From Halorubrum trapanicum (GTDB taxonomy: Archaea; Halobacteriota; Halobacteria; Halobacteriales; Haloferacaceae), in NCBI RefSeq assembly GCF_017873555.1, contig NZ_JAGGKE010000006.1, positions 1 to 64,000 on the forward strand: a stretch of 64,000 nucleotides of DNA. The letters are read 5' to 3'. Shown piece by piece: positions 1 to 11,700 of the stretch (position 1 is the stretch's first letter; each line of letters opens with the position of its first letter). Both the position numbers and the translations under genes were made by a program. The notes below the pieces were generated by a model that saw only the letters and a program-made list of their open reading frames with translations, ran no database searches and was not told the origin of the DNA.

Positions 1-63
1 TTCCGTGAGATCATCCTCTCGTTCGCCCTCAACAACCTCAAGAAGCTCACCAAAACACTATGA
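1..63 (+). CDS. IS transposase, 3' end only (partial)
   Basis: The first frame reads about 20 residues with the end FREIILSFALNNLKKL, then a TGA at 61-63. This resembles the C-terminus of haloarchaeal IS4/IS5-type DDE transposases, which cut and rejoin element ends. The catalytic residues lie upstream of the window, so family and activity cannot be judged. The element's right end appears to follow at about 82-95, where TTTCAATAGAGC is a near match to the ends of the neighbouring element at 104-635. That match suggests the two belong to the same transposition system. Confidence 0.6.
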   Translation, partial: FREIILSFALNNLKKLTKTL

Positions 64-95
64 TCCCGCTCCCGTACCGCATTTTCAATAGAGCA
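64..95 (+). mobile_element. Right terminal inverted repeat of the upstream IS
   Basis: After the transposase stop, TTTCAATAGAGC at about 83-94 closely matches TTTCAACAGAGCC, the right end of the element at 104-635. It is followed directly by the octamer CAATCGTC (96-103). This is read as the right terminus of the IS whose transposase tail begins the window. The exact last base, 94 or 95, is uncertain. Confidence 0.55.
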
Positions 96-103
96 CAATC
101 GTC
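96..103. repeat. Target-site duplication, left copy (CAATCGTC)
   Basis: The octamer CAATCGTC here is repeated exactly at 636-643, directly outside both ends of the 104-635 element. This is the expected 8-bp target duplication. It also directly abuts the right end of the upstream IS. Confidence 0.75.
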
Positions 104-635
104 GGCTCTGTTGAAACCCTCAGCAGCTGATATATTTTGGTCCTTCGTGGTCAGTACAGGAGAAGCACGTATCATTCAGTACAGGCGGCATATTTACGTC
201 GGTATTGTTCGATTAGACGACTAATGACTGATTGGGAGCGAGTAAGACAAGAACTCAAAGAGGCGGAGTATTCTGGATTTGAGTTCGATAGCGGCGATAC
301 GGCCGTGCCGGGATTATCCGGTGAGTGGGTATCTGGTAATATCCCACGCGAGGGAGGATTGAAACACGAGAACCAACCACTTTGGATACGGATTCTCGAC
401 GCGCTACCCGGGGGTGATACTGTGGAAGCCGACCCGGAAAATGCCCCGGAAAGCATACGCAACATCGCCACTGAACACGGGTTGGAAGTCGTGATATTCA
501 GCGTCTCTGCTGACGAGGCACGTATCGCACTTTGTGACCCCTCAAAACATGATTTGTAACGGTGTGTTCGCAGCTCTCATCGACCGGCTGTTTCAGGCGA
601 AAATATGTCTCAAGAATAGGATTTCAACAGAGCCC
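104..635. mobile_element. 532-bp non-autonomous IS-like element with a passenger ORF
   Basis: The left end GGCTCTGTTGAAACCCT (104-120) is matched by the inverted right end at 619-635, with 16 of the outer 17 positions identical and scattered identity to about 35 bp. An exact 8-bp direct repeat (96-103 and 636-643) flanks it. Inside there is no transposase motif, only one ORF (224-559). The ends resemble the terminus of the IS at the left edge, so that IS's transposase could mobilise it in trans. This fits a MITE carrying a passenger gene (a transporter IS). An alternative is an internally deleted IS that acquired unrelated DNA. Confidence 0.75.
224..559 (+). CDS. Passenger ORF of the 532-bp element, function unknown
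   Basis: This encodes 111 residues from ATG 224 (MTDWERVRQELKEAEY). The frame is open upstream to an ATG at 137, but that start would lie only 33 bases inside the terminal repeat and adds a basic, unusual leader, so 224 is preferred. The protein is acidic and soluble, with an amphipathic N-terminal helix and no signal peptide, membrane segment or zinc motif. I recognise no family. It is the only substantial ORF in the element and fills most of it, which suggests retained cargo rather than chance. It could be a small regulator or defence or toxin-related product, but nothing in the sequence shows this. Confidence 0.5.
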   Translation: MTDWERVRQELKEAEYSGFEFDSGDTAVPGLSGEWVSGNIPREGGLKHENQPLWIRILDALPGGDTVEADPENAPESIRNIATEHGLEVVIFSVSADEARIALCDPSKHDL

Positions 636-643
636 AATCGTCT
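636..643. repeat. Target-site duplication, right copy (CAATCGTC)
   Basis: This octamer is identical to 96-103 and sits immediately after the right terminal inverted repeat of the 104-635 element. The IS200/IS605-derived end TTGACATCC begins at 644. Confidence 0.75.
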
Positions 644-1025
644 TGACATCCTCCTCCGCCTTCAGGCGGAGGAATCCCGAGCGGTGGGAGTTTCAGGTTT
701 GCAACCATGTTTCTGCCACTTTGCGGGAACCCGTTTAACCCAGTCGTCGTAGTCAGTGGCTGTCTGGCGGTGCCAAACCGCCGATACTCCTATCCTCAGT
801 ATCGGTGACTCCCATCTGTTGTTTTTGCCAGCAGGGAGTCGCTGACACGTCGGCGGACTCAGAGTTATCGTGAGGCTTGCTCAACCAACAGGCACGAGAC
901 GAACGCGTCTAGCATTCGTGTTCACCGTGTTGGCGTTTCGGATATTGTCTCATTAGTGGCGGGGAGACCGCCTCCAAAGGTCGTTCGGAATCGCTCCGTT
1001 CCGACCTGACCCTACCGGTATGGAC
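644..1025 (-). mobile_element. IS200/IS605 (IS1341-type) remnant, minus orientation
   Basis: Read on the minus strand, this stretch ends in a palindrome (CCTCCGCC, loop, GGCGGAGG at about 650-673) followed by GGATGTCAA. This is the typical right end of haloarchaeal IS200/IS605 elements. The adjacent GAAACTCCCACCGCTCGGGA block and an internal block around 976-1010 (GGTCGGAACGGAGCG) recur in the plus-strand copy at 39256-39833. No intact tnpA or tnpB reading frame remains. It looks like a small non-autonomous derivative or decayed copy. It was present when, or was the target into which, the CAATCGTC-flanked element inserted nearby. Confidence 0.65.
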
Positions 1026-1258
1026 GATGCACTAGTGAGTAAAAGTACGGATTGGAAACTCCGAACTGTCGTCAAACGGAGGCTGTTGAACGTACTGTCG
1101 GATTCATCCTGCGCCTAAACGCGCAGGTATTCTCCTTGATTTTCTATAATCTCACCGTCCCCTGTCGGCGTGTTCTCACTGGTGTGAGTGGTTCATCGTG
1201 TCTCGGAAGTGTCGCCGCCTGCTTGACTGTCTCCGACTCTCCCGTATCAGATCCCGGG
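1026..1258. other. Intergenic DNA with a small palindrome
   Basis: No convincing ORF is seen. A short imperfect palindrome, CCTGCGCCTAAACGCGCAGG, lies near 1109-1128. It resembles the hairpins at IS200/IS605 ends and could be another relic or a transcription terminator for the minus-strand gene ending at 1259. Confidence 0.4.
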
Positions 1259-2488
1259 TCAGTCCCTGCTACGTGTGCGAGAGAGCAGTCCGATCGCCAG
1301 AAGGGCGGCGAGGAACTGCGGAACCCCGGTCAGCGGTGCCTGCTCCTCGCTCACGACATCGTCAGTATCGTTGGGCTCGATCGAACCGTTGCCGTCAGAT
1401 GTGGACTCGCTCGAATCTGACGATTCGTCGTCAGTCCCGTCGTTCGATGACCCGGAGTTCGACGACCCGTCCGTGTCCGTGTCGTTCCCGTCGGTTTCGT
1501 TTCCGCCGATGGAGTCCGTGCTATTTTCGTCAGTCTCGTTTCCATCGAGTGTATCCGTGCCGTTCTCGTTGGATTCTGTCTCATTCGCGCCTGTACTCCC
1601 CTCGCCGTTATCGGATCCATCAGAGGTATTGTCACCGCTTCCACCGGTACTCGCTCCGTTGTCGCTCGAATCGCTAGTGTTCTCCGTGTCGCTGTCGGAG
1701 TCACCGTCCCCATCGCCGCCGTCAGCGGAACCCCTATCTGAGCCACCGTCGGTGGTGGCCTCGCTCACTTCGATGCTCGTTTCGGTGATCTCTAGCACCT
1801 CCTGTTCGGTGGTATCGGCGATTGACCCCTCCCCGAACACGCTTGAGAACACCTCATACTCACCCTCTTCGTCAGGGACGGTTAGCCCGGTCTCGTACAC
1901 GAACGTGTCTCCAGACGTGTCGGTCGCGTCCGCCTCGATCTGTTCCGGTTCGCTGCCGTCCATCACCACGAGTTCCACCGAATCGATCGCCGGTTCGTCG
2001 TCGGTTATCGAGTCGAGTTCGACGGTTGCGTTGACCGTTTCCCCCGGTTTCGCCTCATCTGGGACCGTCAGCTCAGCGTCGTAGCCCGCGACGACGACCG
2101 GTTGAGTTGCGCGTCCGCCATCTCCGTCCAACACGAGGAGATACGTTCCCGCGTCGATCTCGTCAGTCGAAAACGTGGTCGAACCGTTGCCGACCATCGG
2201 TGCGAAGTCAACCATGCTTCCGCTACTGTTGTAGTGGAGGAGCAGATAGTTCTCGTTTTCCGGCGCCGTCGTCGACGCTTCGATGCCCTCGCCGGGCTCC
2301 ACGCGCGCAATGGACGTGATACTCAGCTCTTGCCCCCCGGCTTCGACGACGCGGTCAGGGACGTCGATCGGGTCAGGAACCGACACCTCGTACGTGGTGG
2401 AGGCCGCTCCGACCGCTGATAGACCCGTAGCTGTAAATAGGAGGACGAGCGTCGCGATGAGTACCAATCGCGATGCTGAAAGTTTCAT
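1259..2488 (-). CDS. Secreted, C-terminally anchored surface glycoprotein
   Basis: This is a 409-residue exported protein. Residues 1-29 form a Sec signal peptide (MKLSASRLVLIATLVLLFTA) ending near AVGAAS. Residues 30-240 form beta-rich extracellular domains with CARDB-like phrases such as PGETVNATVEL. Residues 245-380 are a low-complexity Ser/Asn/Gly/Asp/Glu linker dense in Asn-X-Ser/Thr sequons, so heavy N-glycosylation is likely. Residues 385-409 contain a short hydrophobic helix (GVPQFLAALLAIGLLS) and a basic RTRSRD tail. This tripartite tail resembles the PGF-CTERM signal processed by archaeosortase A, but the PGF triplet is absent, so the anchoring route is uncertain. The gene is divergent from the giant surface protein at 2731 and shares its upstream region. 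Confidence 0.8.
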   Translation of the reverse strand: MKLSASRLVLIATLVLLFTATGLSAVGAASTTYEVSVPDPIDVPDRVVEAGGQELSITSIARVEPGEGIEASTTAPENENYLLLHYNSSGSMVDFAPMVGNGSTTFSTDEIDAGTYLLVLDGDGGRATQPVVVAGYDAELTVPDEAKPGETVNATVELDSITDDEPAIDSVELVVMDGSEPEQIEADATDTSGDTFVYETGLTVPDEEGEYEVFSSVFGEGSIADTTEQEVLEITETSIEVSEATTDGGSDRGSADGGDGDGDSDSDTENTSDSSDNGASTGGSGDNTSDGSDNGEGSTGANETESNENGTDTLDGNETDENSTDSIGGNETDGNDTDTDGSSNSGSSNDGTDDESSDSSESTSDGNGSIEPNDTDDVVSEEQAPLTGVPQFLAALLAIGLLSRTRSRD

Positions 2489-2730
2489 TTACCGGTTCTT
2501 GGAAACTGTCATTGATAAATCTATCTTCATTTCACCCGAAACGGTCCATCTGAGGTGGTAAAAGTCCGAGTCGCTTGCCGCTCGATACGCGCTACTTTCT
2601 CGACACACATCTCCAGAGCGACCTCCGAGTGGTAAATAACGCTCCCGAGCCGACCACAGCGACAAGTTACAAACTTTGGATACAATAGACAGATCGTATC
2701 AGATAAACCAAACTATTATGTCACTCGATT
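2489..2730. promoter_or_regulatory. Divergent promoter region for two surface-protein genes
   Basis: This 242-bp AT-richer spacer separates the minus-strand glycoprotein from the giant plus-strand gene. A TATA-like ATTTATCA lies at about 2512-2520 on the minus strand, the right distance for a start near 2490. On the plus strand AAACTATTATG near 2707-2717 is a weak TATA-like box, which would favour an ATG at 2746 or a short leader before it. Boxes were judged by eye. Confidence 0.4.
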
Positions 2731-5700
2731 ATGTTATCGACCAGTATGCATCTGCCTAGCCGGCACCAATTTTTTGCGGTCACCTTTGCGTTCATCATGG
2801 TCGTTTCCATGATGGCGCCCGGCGTGGTCGCATCTGGGGGGCCAACAGCGAGCAACGGACCGATTGAGCAAACCGGTGACCAGATCGACGGCCAGTCGTC
2901 GAACACGACGACGAACCAAACGAGCGACCAGATCGACGGCCAGTCGTCGAACACGACAACGAACGAAACTAGTGACCAAACCGACGGCCAGTCGTCAACC
3001 GTAACTAGTGATCAGACCAGCGTCCAGTCGCCGGACGTAACCACGAACAGTGCGACCAACGTCGGCAGATATCTCGCGACACTCAACGGTAATCTCAGCG
3101 CTCTCGGTTCTCATGAGGAAGTCGAAGTCTACTTCGAATACGGCGAAGCGAACTCCGGTCTCACCCGACAGACTGAACCGGTGGTAGTGAACGAAACCGG
3201 GAGCTTCGAAACGCGTCTTGAGTTCCTTGACCCTAATACTAATTTCGAGTTCCGAGCCGTCGTCGAAGCCAATGAGACGGTTAGAGGAGAGACTCGATCC
3301 TTCAGTACGGAATCCGGAGATGTCTCGATTCCGTTTATCGAGGCGGGCGGCGTCGATAACCTGACAGTTTGGGCAGGAGCGGTCGCCCATCCGCGGGTCG
3401 ACCCGCTCGGAACCCCATCCGACTCCGGAATGACCACTGCGATCCCGCCAACGTTTCTTTCTACCGGAGGCGTGAATGGTCAATTGGACAAAAACAGGGT
3501 TTCGGTGTATGACCGCGATCAAAATATTTCTATCCAGTACAACCAGAGACAGGGTGCGGTAATTGACGCCGGGGACTTCCAGGACTCTTCTGTCGACCTC
3601 GTCGCTGTGAGGACTGAAACCGGACAGGACGGCGTGCCGGACGTGACGGATATCGACTCGCTCTTACAGAGTGAGGAAAACACCGCGCAGTTCGTCGAAC
3701 GCGACGCCACTCTCAATAACGGCAGCGCGAGTTTCGTCTTTGAGCCATCGACGCGTGGCAACTACGTATTCTTGGTGATGAACAGTGATTCAGTGGAAAT
3801 TAGTGAAGGAAATATCACCGAGCGTGACAACGCACGCGTACTCGGTATTGATGTCGCCGTCGTTCAAGACCGAAGCTCCGTCGTCACGCCGACGCGGTCC
3901 GACGGGTATCCGGACGCCGAGTACCGACCGGGCGAAAACGTCACGGTGGATGTCGAAACCGAGATCGACAATTCGACCGGAACCATCACGCACGCCGTCG
4001 TCCTCTACAATGAGACGAAGCTTAGTGGTGAGAGCATTACTGTCGAGGCCGGGAGTCTCAGCGATGTTAGCTTAGACAACATCTCGTCCAGTACGACGAT
4101 TAAGCGATTCGACGGGGTTCGCGAGACCGACGGCGATGCCGAGCTCATGGGCCAAGATCTCGGGGATCAATCGGAAATCGGGCCGCTCTTCTCGATCTCC
4201 GATCTGGTCGATTTCATCGGGAGCGGCATCGGTGAGAATCTCGCGCCCTCGGAAGGCGAGTCCGTGATCAACGCCTCGATGGTCGCCGTGTCCGGAACGA
4301 ATGCGGACGCGACTCTCGAGGTCGGCACGCTCGAGAACTTCTCGACCGGTAGCGACGGGCAGCAAGAGTACACGATCGTTCACATCGCCGAGAACAACGA
4401 GACCGGTGAACTCGAGACGAACAGGGAAACCGTCACTCTACGGGATCAGCTAGACCCGTACGCAACCGTCGATATCGACGAAGAGGATTCTAGGCTCAAC
4501 GTGCTGGACGGCGAGGAGATCGTCGTCAATGCGACGGTGACCAACGTCGGTAATGGGACGGTTGACGATGAAGCAAGTCTGTATCTTAACGGTACTCAAG
4601 CGGAGAAGTTGACCGGTTTTGAGGAGTCTGACTTTGGTCGGATACCCCAAACAGAAGACATTACTACGAGAATTACGTTAAATGCTGGCGAATCACAACG
4701 TCTCTCATTCGCGTATAATACATCTAATGATACAGCTACATCTGATGTCATTGATGAGGTTCCAACCGATCTACCAGTTGAGATTCGAACTAGCAATGGA
4801 ACCGCCACAACAATTGCCCAAGTCGGCGATCAGGGAGAAAACTTCTCGGTTGATGTCGACCAGGGTGCCTCCGACAACGAGGTCGTCCAAGGCGAGAACC
4901 TGACGATCGTCACCAACATCACGAATGACGGAGACATCTCCGGCACCCAAACTATCAGTGCGACGTTGGAAAATACTTCAGTCGAGTATACTACCGAATC
5001 GGCCGAAGTCTCGGTCGATCCGGGCGTGACGAAACCGGTCGAGCTCACCTTCGAGAAGGTTGACCTCCCACAGGGTAACTACACCGTCAACGTCAGCTCC
5101 GAGAACGACTTCGACGAAGTCGGTGTCGAGGTCCTCCCCGGGCCGGACTTCGATGTCGAACTCACCGCCGTCGACGATTCGGTCGTGGCCGGTAACGCCG
5201 TCGACGTGACCGCCACCGTCTCGAACGTGGGCGGGGCCGCGGGCACGGAAGACGTCGAATTCCTGTTCAACGGGACGGCGATCACCACGAACGAGAGCGT
5301 CACGCTCAACGCCTCGGAGTCCGCCACGTTCGACTTCTCCGCTGAGACCAGCACAGCCGATATCGGCGAGCGGGACGTCACGGTGCGCGCCGGCGACGCC
5401 TCGAACTCGACCACCGTGACGGTACAGTCCCCGGCGGAGTTCGACATCGTCCAAGCCGAATCCGTCGAGGATGTCGCTCCGGGTTCGAACGCCACGATCG
5501 AAGCCGAAATCGAGAACGTCGGAGATGTCACCGGCACGCAGAACGTCACGCTGGTGGATCCGCCGGAAGACGACGAACTCGGAGGCAGCAACGAAACCGT
5601 CGGTGTGGAAGAAGACGTCACGATCGGATCCGGCGACACGGAGACGGTCGAGTTCGTCGTCGAGACCGAGGAGGAGGACGCCGGCGAAACGCTCTCGTAC

Positions 5701-8700
5701 GCGGTCGCGACCGAGGACGATTACGAGCCGGTCAACGTGAGTCTCCTCTCCGATGCGCAGTTCGACGTCACCATCGATGAGGACGCCACGGACGGGAGCG
5801 TTACTGAAGGTGAGAACCTGACTGTCGTTGCCGATATTGAAAACACCGGTGGAAGCAGAGACGAGCAGACCGTCTCGTTCGATCTCCTCGACGAGCTCCC
5901 CGACGGTACGGAGACCGCTATCGACGGACCGGAGAGACCTATCGAACTCGGAGCTGGCGAGAACGAAACCGTCGAAGTCACTCTCGAAACCGATGAAACC
6001 CCGCCGGGCGCTTACAATGTGTCGGTCCTTTCCGAAGACGACGAGGCCAACCTCGGTGTCGATATTCTCGAAGCAGCCGACATCGGCGTCGGGATAACCG
6101 AAACCAATGAGCCGATCGTCGCCGGCGAGCAGCTCAACGTCACGGCGAACGTTTCGAACGCCGGGGAGGCGAACGCGACTCGGGACGTCGAGTTCCTGTT
6201 CGACGGTGCGCTCGTCGAAGGCGAGACCGAAGCGGACGTCACAATTGAAGGCGGGGAGACCCGACAGTTCGACTTCACCGTCACGACCGAGACGGACGAC
6301 TTCGGCGAACCCAACGTCACGGTTCGTGCTGGCGCCGTTGAAGAAACGCGGGCGGTGACGGTCAGCAGACCGGCGGAAGTCGAGTACTCGAACCTCACGT
6401 CCTCGGATACAGCCGTCACAGTTGACCAGAACGTCACCGTGACCGCGGACGTCGAGAACGTCGGCGACGTCCAGACGACTGTCAACGCCACGCTCGCGGT
6501 CGCACTGGACGGCGAGCAACGAGCCACGCTGAACGATTCGGTCACCCTCAACGGCTCCGAACGGAAGCAAGTCCGGTTCGAGTACGGGTTCGACGACACG
6601 GGCACGTACGAACTGACGATCGTCGACTCAGGGATCGATCCACTGAGTATCGAGGTCAGCAACCGAGTCGTCGAACTCAATCTCAGCGCGAACGAGACGC
6701 AACCGCTGAACGGAAGCAACGTTCGCTTCACCGTGACGAACGCGACGGCCGATGGCAACCCGATCTCGGACGCGACGGTCACGGTGGACGGAGCCGAGGC
6801 GACAACGAACGGCTCCGGGGTGGCGGTCGTTCCGGTGACCGGTGACGATGAGGTCACCGCAACCGCGAGCAAGGAGACGAACGAGACGACGAACACCGCG
6901 TACAACAGCGACTCAGTTGAACTGTACGTCCTCCAGCCGTCTGACCTCGAGTACGGCAACCTCTATGTCTCACCGGACGATCCCGAGACGCGAGAGGAAG
7001 TCACGATCAACGCGACGGTCACTAACACGGACGACGTCCAACGCGCATACAACGCGACCGTCTACGTCGACGGCGAGCCGATCGACACGACCGAAAACGG
7101 TACCCTCAACGCGAGTGAGACCAGGGTACTGATCTTCACCACCGCGTTCGACACTCCCGGAATCCGGGAGATTGCCGTCGGCGATGCCGACATCGACGGT
7201 GAAAACCAGACCACGCCTGTCTCCATAGGCGTTGATACCGCGGAACGACAGCTACGCCTTACCGCCAACGAGACCGAAGTCAACCAGAACGACACCGTTG
7301 AGTTCATCGTTGAAACCGACAGTGAACCGGCGGTGAACGCCACGATTGACGTCGACGGTGAGGATCTACAGACCGGCGACGACGGAGCGGCGACCTACAC
7401 CTTCGACGACTCAGGCGAGTTCACTGCGACGGCGACCAAGCCGTCGAACGATAGCGTGGCCTACCTCGATGATTCGGTCGACATTCAGGTCAACGCTCCC
7501 GCGGATATCCAGGTGACCGACGTCTCGCCGCTGCGAACCCAGATATACACCGACGAGACCCTGACCGTCGAGGTGACGGTCGAGAACGTCGGCGACCTCC
7601 GCGGCTCCGAGGAGGTCAACTTCGCCTTCCAGGAAACTGAGCTCAGCGAGACGACCGCCGAACTGAACGGGAGCGAGAGTCAGACGCTCGTGTTCGAGCC
7701 GACCGCGAACGAAACGGCGGGCCAATACCCCGTCACCGTCGAAGACCAGACGTACCAGACGATAACAGTCGATCCCGCTCTCGAAACGACCAAATTCACG
7801 GCTCCGCGGACCGTCACGATCGGTGAGGAGCTCGTCGTGACCGCTACCGTGGAGAATCGCGGGTCGGTTCCGGCTGACAAGACGGTCCGGCTGAACGTCA
7901 ACGGGACTGAGGTGGCTACCGAGACAATTGAGAACGTCCCCGCCGGTGGCGAAGAGACGGTGGAGCTGACGTGGGACACGACCGGAACCGACGTCGGGCC
8001 GAAGACGGTCTCTGTCGACGGTCTCACCACGAGAACGGTGACGGTCGAACGCCGGAGTGTCGGCCTCACGATCGCTTCGAACGCGACGGCTTCGACGACG
8101 CCCGGAGATCCGGTTCGGTTCACGGTCAGGGCCGACGGCAAGCGGATCGACGGTGCGACAATTCGCGTGGCCGGAAAGACGCTCACGACCGGACCGGACG
8201 GCACCAATACGACCACGTTCGAGACGCCGGTCAGGAGTTTCGCACGCGCTCAAAAAAGTAGCACTGATACCAAGCGATTCCGCACCGATTCGACGTTCGT
8301 CGAGGTCCGCGAACCGGCGCAACTCTTCGTTGACGAGGCCTTCCTCCCGACTGACGAGACCTACGTCGGCGACGATGTCGAGGTCTTAGCGACCGTCTTC
8401 AACGTCGGCGGCGTCGAGGGCACCATCGAACTCAACGTCACGAACGCCTCGGACGAGACGGTCGAGACGCGTAACGTGACGCTTGGAAGGGGTGAGTCGA
8501 CGACCGTCACGCTGACGCCGCAGCTCAACACGACCGCCGAGACGGAGACCCTCACTGTCAACGGCGTCGAAGCCGGAGACGTCGAGGTTCTTCGGCAGTC
8601 GGTCATAACTGACGTCTCGGTCAACTCGACGGCGATCACCACCGAAGACGCCGTTCTCGTCAACGCCACGGTCACGAACCGCGGAACCACCGCGGACGAG

Positions 8701-11700
8701 GACGGGGTCACGGTCAATATCACCGCTGGCGGCGAAACGAGTAATCTGACTACCGGAACAATTTCCGATGGTGAATCGGAGACGGTCTCCGAGACGTTCG
8801 CACCCGACGATGACGTCATCATCTCGGTCGAAGGACCGGCGAATTCGTTCACCCGGTCGGTTACGGTCGACAACGTGGTCGAGGATCTTCAGGTGGAGGC
8901 GAACCCCTCGACGGTGACTGAAGGGGAAGATCTGAATATCACCGTTAGGGCCAACGGAGGCCTCGTCGACGCGACGCTTGAGATCGACGGCGATACCTTC
9001 GACGTTACCGACGGGACGGCGAACATCAGCACGCCCGACGAGCTCGCCCCCAGCGACTACACCGTAGTCGCCACGAAAGAATCCGATGCCGAAACGAGCT
9101 ACAACAGCGACTCGGTGGACGTAATCGTTCAGGAACAGGCAGACATCGAAGTCGACGACGCATACAGACTGGTCACGCAAGCGTTCACCGGTGACAACGT
9201 GACCGTTGAGGCCGACGTCGTCAACAACGGTGACCTGTCCGGGACCGAGACCATCAACCTCACCGACGGCTCGGGTGAGATTCTCGCCAACCAAACGGTC
9301 GACCTCGGTGGCGGTAACGAGACCACGATCACGCTGAACGCGACGTTCGACACCAGCGGAACGCGAACCCTCTCCGTGGGCGACGAAGTGGCCGGTCCGG
9401 TCGAGATCGACCCGCAGACGGTCGTGACCGACTACACGGTTTCGAACACGACCGTGACCGTCGGCGAGCAGGAGACGACGCTCAACGCGACGGTTCGTAA
9501 CCGTGGATCGACACTCGACGAGAGCTTCGCGGTGAACCTCAGCGTCGGCGGCGAGGGAGACGTCGACAACGTCACCGTCACCGACCTCGGAGCGGGCGAG
9601 GTCGACCACGTCGAATTCAACCGGACGTTCGACACCGTCGGTCGAACCAACCTCACAGTCAATCAGGAGCAGCCGACGAGCGTCCTCGTCACCGAGCGCA
9701 TCGAGGACCTTGACATCGACGTCGAAACTCCGAACCCGACTACGGGTGACGAGGTCCGCTTCAACGTCACGAACGGCACTGGCGGTGCCGTCGACGACGC
9801 GACGATCGTCGCAAGCGGTCGGGTCCTCGAGACGAACGCCAGCGGACTGGCGAACGCGACCTTCGCCTCCGGTACGATCACTGCGTCAGTGACGAAAGAC
9901 GGCGATCAGACCACGTACAACCCCGACAGCGAGACGTTCACGGTCAACCGCCCGGCGGACGTGCGGCTGCTCGGCGCCGACGTGGATTCGGACACGGTGT
10001 ACGCGGGGGAGAACGTCTCCGTCGAGGTCGATCTGCTGAACACCGGCGGGATCGCCGCCGACCGGAACGTCACCCTCGACGTCGACGGGGAGACGGTGAA
10101 CGCCTCCGTCGAGACGATACCCGCCGGCGACGCGCCGACGGTGACGCTCTCGACGCAACTCAACGAGACCGGCGAACGGACGCTCTCCGTTTCGCACAAC
10201 GGGACGGACGCGACCCGGCAGTCGACCGTTACCGTCGATCCCGCGACGAGCGTCGCGAACTACACCGTGTACGACACCGCCATCTCGGTGGACGGATCGG
10301 TCCGCGTCCAGGCGAACCTGGTGAACGACGGTGGGATCGACGACAACGTCACCGTGGACTTCTCCGTCGACGGTAATCAGGAAGATAGCCGGACCGTCGA
10401 CGTCGCGGCCGGCGCGACCGACTCGACGAACTTCACGTTCATTCCCGAAACGAACGGAACGAGCACGGTCGCCATCAACGACTTCGAGCAGACCGAGATC
10501 TCCGTCGCGCGCGACCAGATTCAGCTCACCCTGACGACGTCGACGCCGACCGTCGCTTCCGGTGAGGACGTTGCGTTCACCGTCACCGACGAGAACGGTG
10601 ACGACGTCCAGGATGCGACGATCGCGGTTGCGGACCAGCGGGTCTCCACTAACGTCATCGGTGAAGCCGAGACGACAGTTCGGGCAAGTGGGAACTACAC
10701 CGCCGTGGTGACGAAGACCGGTACCGACGAAGTAGCGTATGAACACGACACCGTCGAAATCAACGTCACGGACCCGATCACAGTTGCGGCGACGGACGAC
10801 GGAGACTTCGGTGAAGTCGGCGCCGCTCCGGCGGGCGGAACCGAAGAGACCGTCACCGTCGATATCACCAACGACGGCGGCCGTCCGATCTCGCTCGGCC
10901 GCGCCAGCATCAGCGGCGAGGACGCGAGCCAGTTCGAGGTCGAAGACGCTCCCGATTCCATCTCCGCGGACAGTACGAGGGAAATAACCGTCGCGTACGC
11001 GCCGACCGAGCGCGGTGATGCCTCGGCGACGCTCCGCTTCCGCGCCGATACTCCGAGCGACCCCGTCCGAGAAGTCGGTCTCGCTGGCACCGGCGTCGCC
11101 CCCGGGATTTCCGTCAACGCGTCCTCGATCGCGTTCGGCGACACCGACGTGGGTGCGCCGACGGAAACCGTCGAGATCACCAACACCGGTAACAGCGAAC
11201 TCCGGTTCGAGACGGAGCTGACGGGCGGCTTCGACGGCACGGCGGCAGCGACCAGCCTCGGTCCGGGGAACAGCACCACGGTCGACGTGACGTTCACCGC
11301 GCAAGAGCCCGGGACGTACGGCAGTCAACTGCGCTTGGCATCGAACGATCCGTTCAACGGAACCGTGACGGTCGGCGCGAGCGGAACCAGGCTCGGCGGC
11401 GAGCTCCTGACCGACCCGAGCGGCGAGTACTCGTTCGGCGAAGTCACGGAGGGCTCCACCGCGAGCGCGAGCGTCCTCCTCGAGAACACCGGGACGGCCG
11501 GTCTGACCGTGACGCCTTCGGTCGATGACGAATCGAACGGCACCTTCACGGTCAGCGACGGAGGCGGCGACATCGCTCTCGGACCCGGTGAGTCCGAATT
11601 CGTCACCGTGGAAGTGACGCCGGAGGGCACCTCACCCACGGCGAACGTCACCTTCGACACGAACGATCCGAACGTCACGGGCACGCTGAACCTCTCCGCG

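Noticed and set aside
4978-6570. 530-residue minus-strand ORF inside the giant surface gene, and others such as 11632-14382
   Set aside because: High GC leaves complementary frames open. The plus-strand frame has a signal peptide and repeated domains with consistent motifs; the antisense products are Arg/Asp/Val-rich with no recognisable domain.
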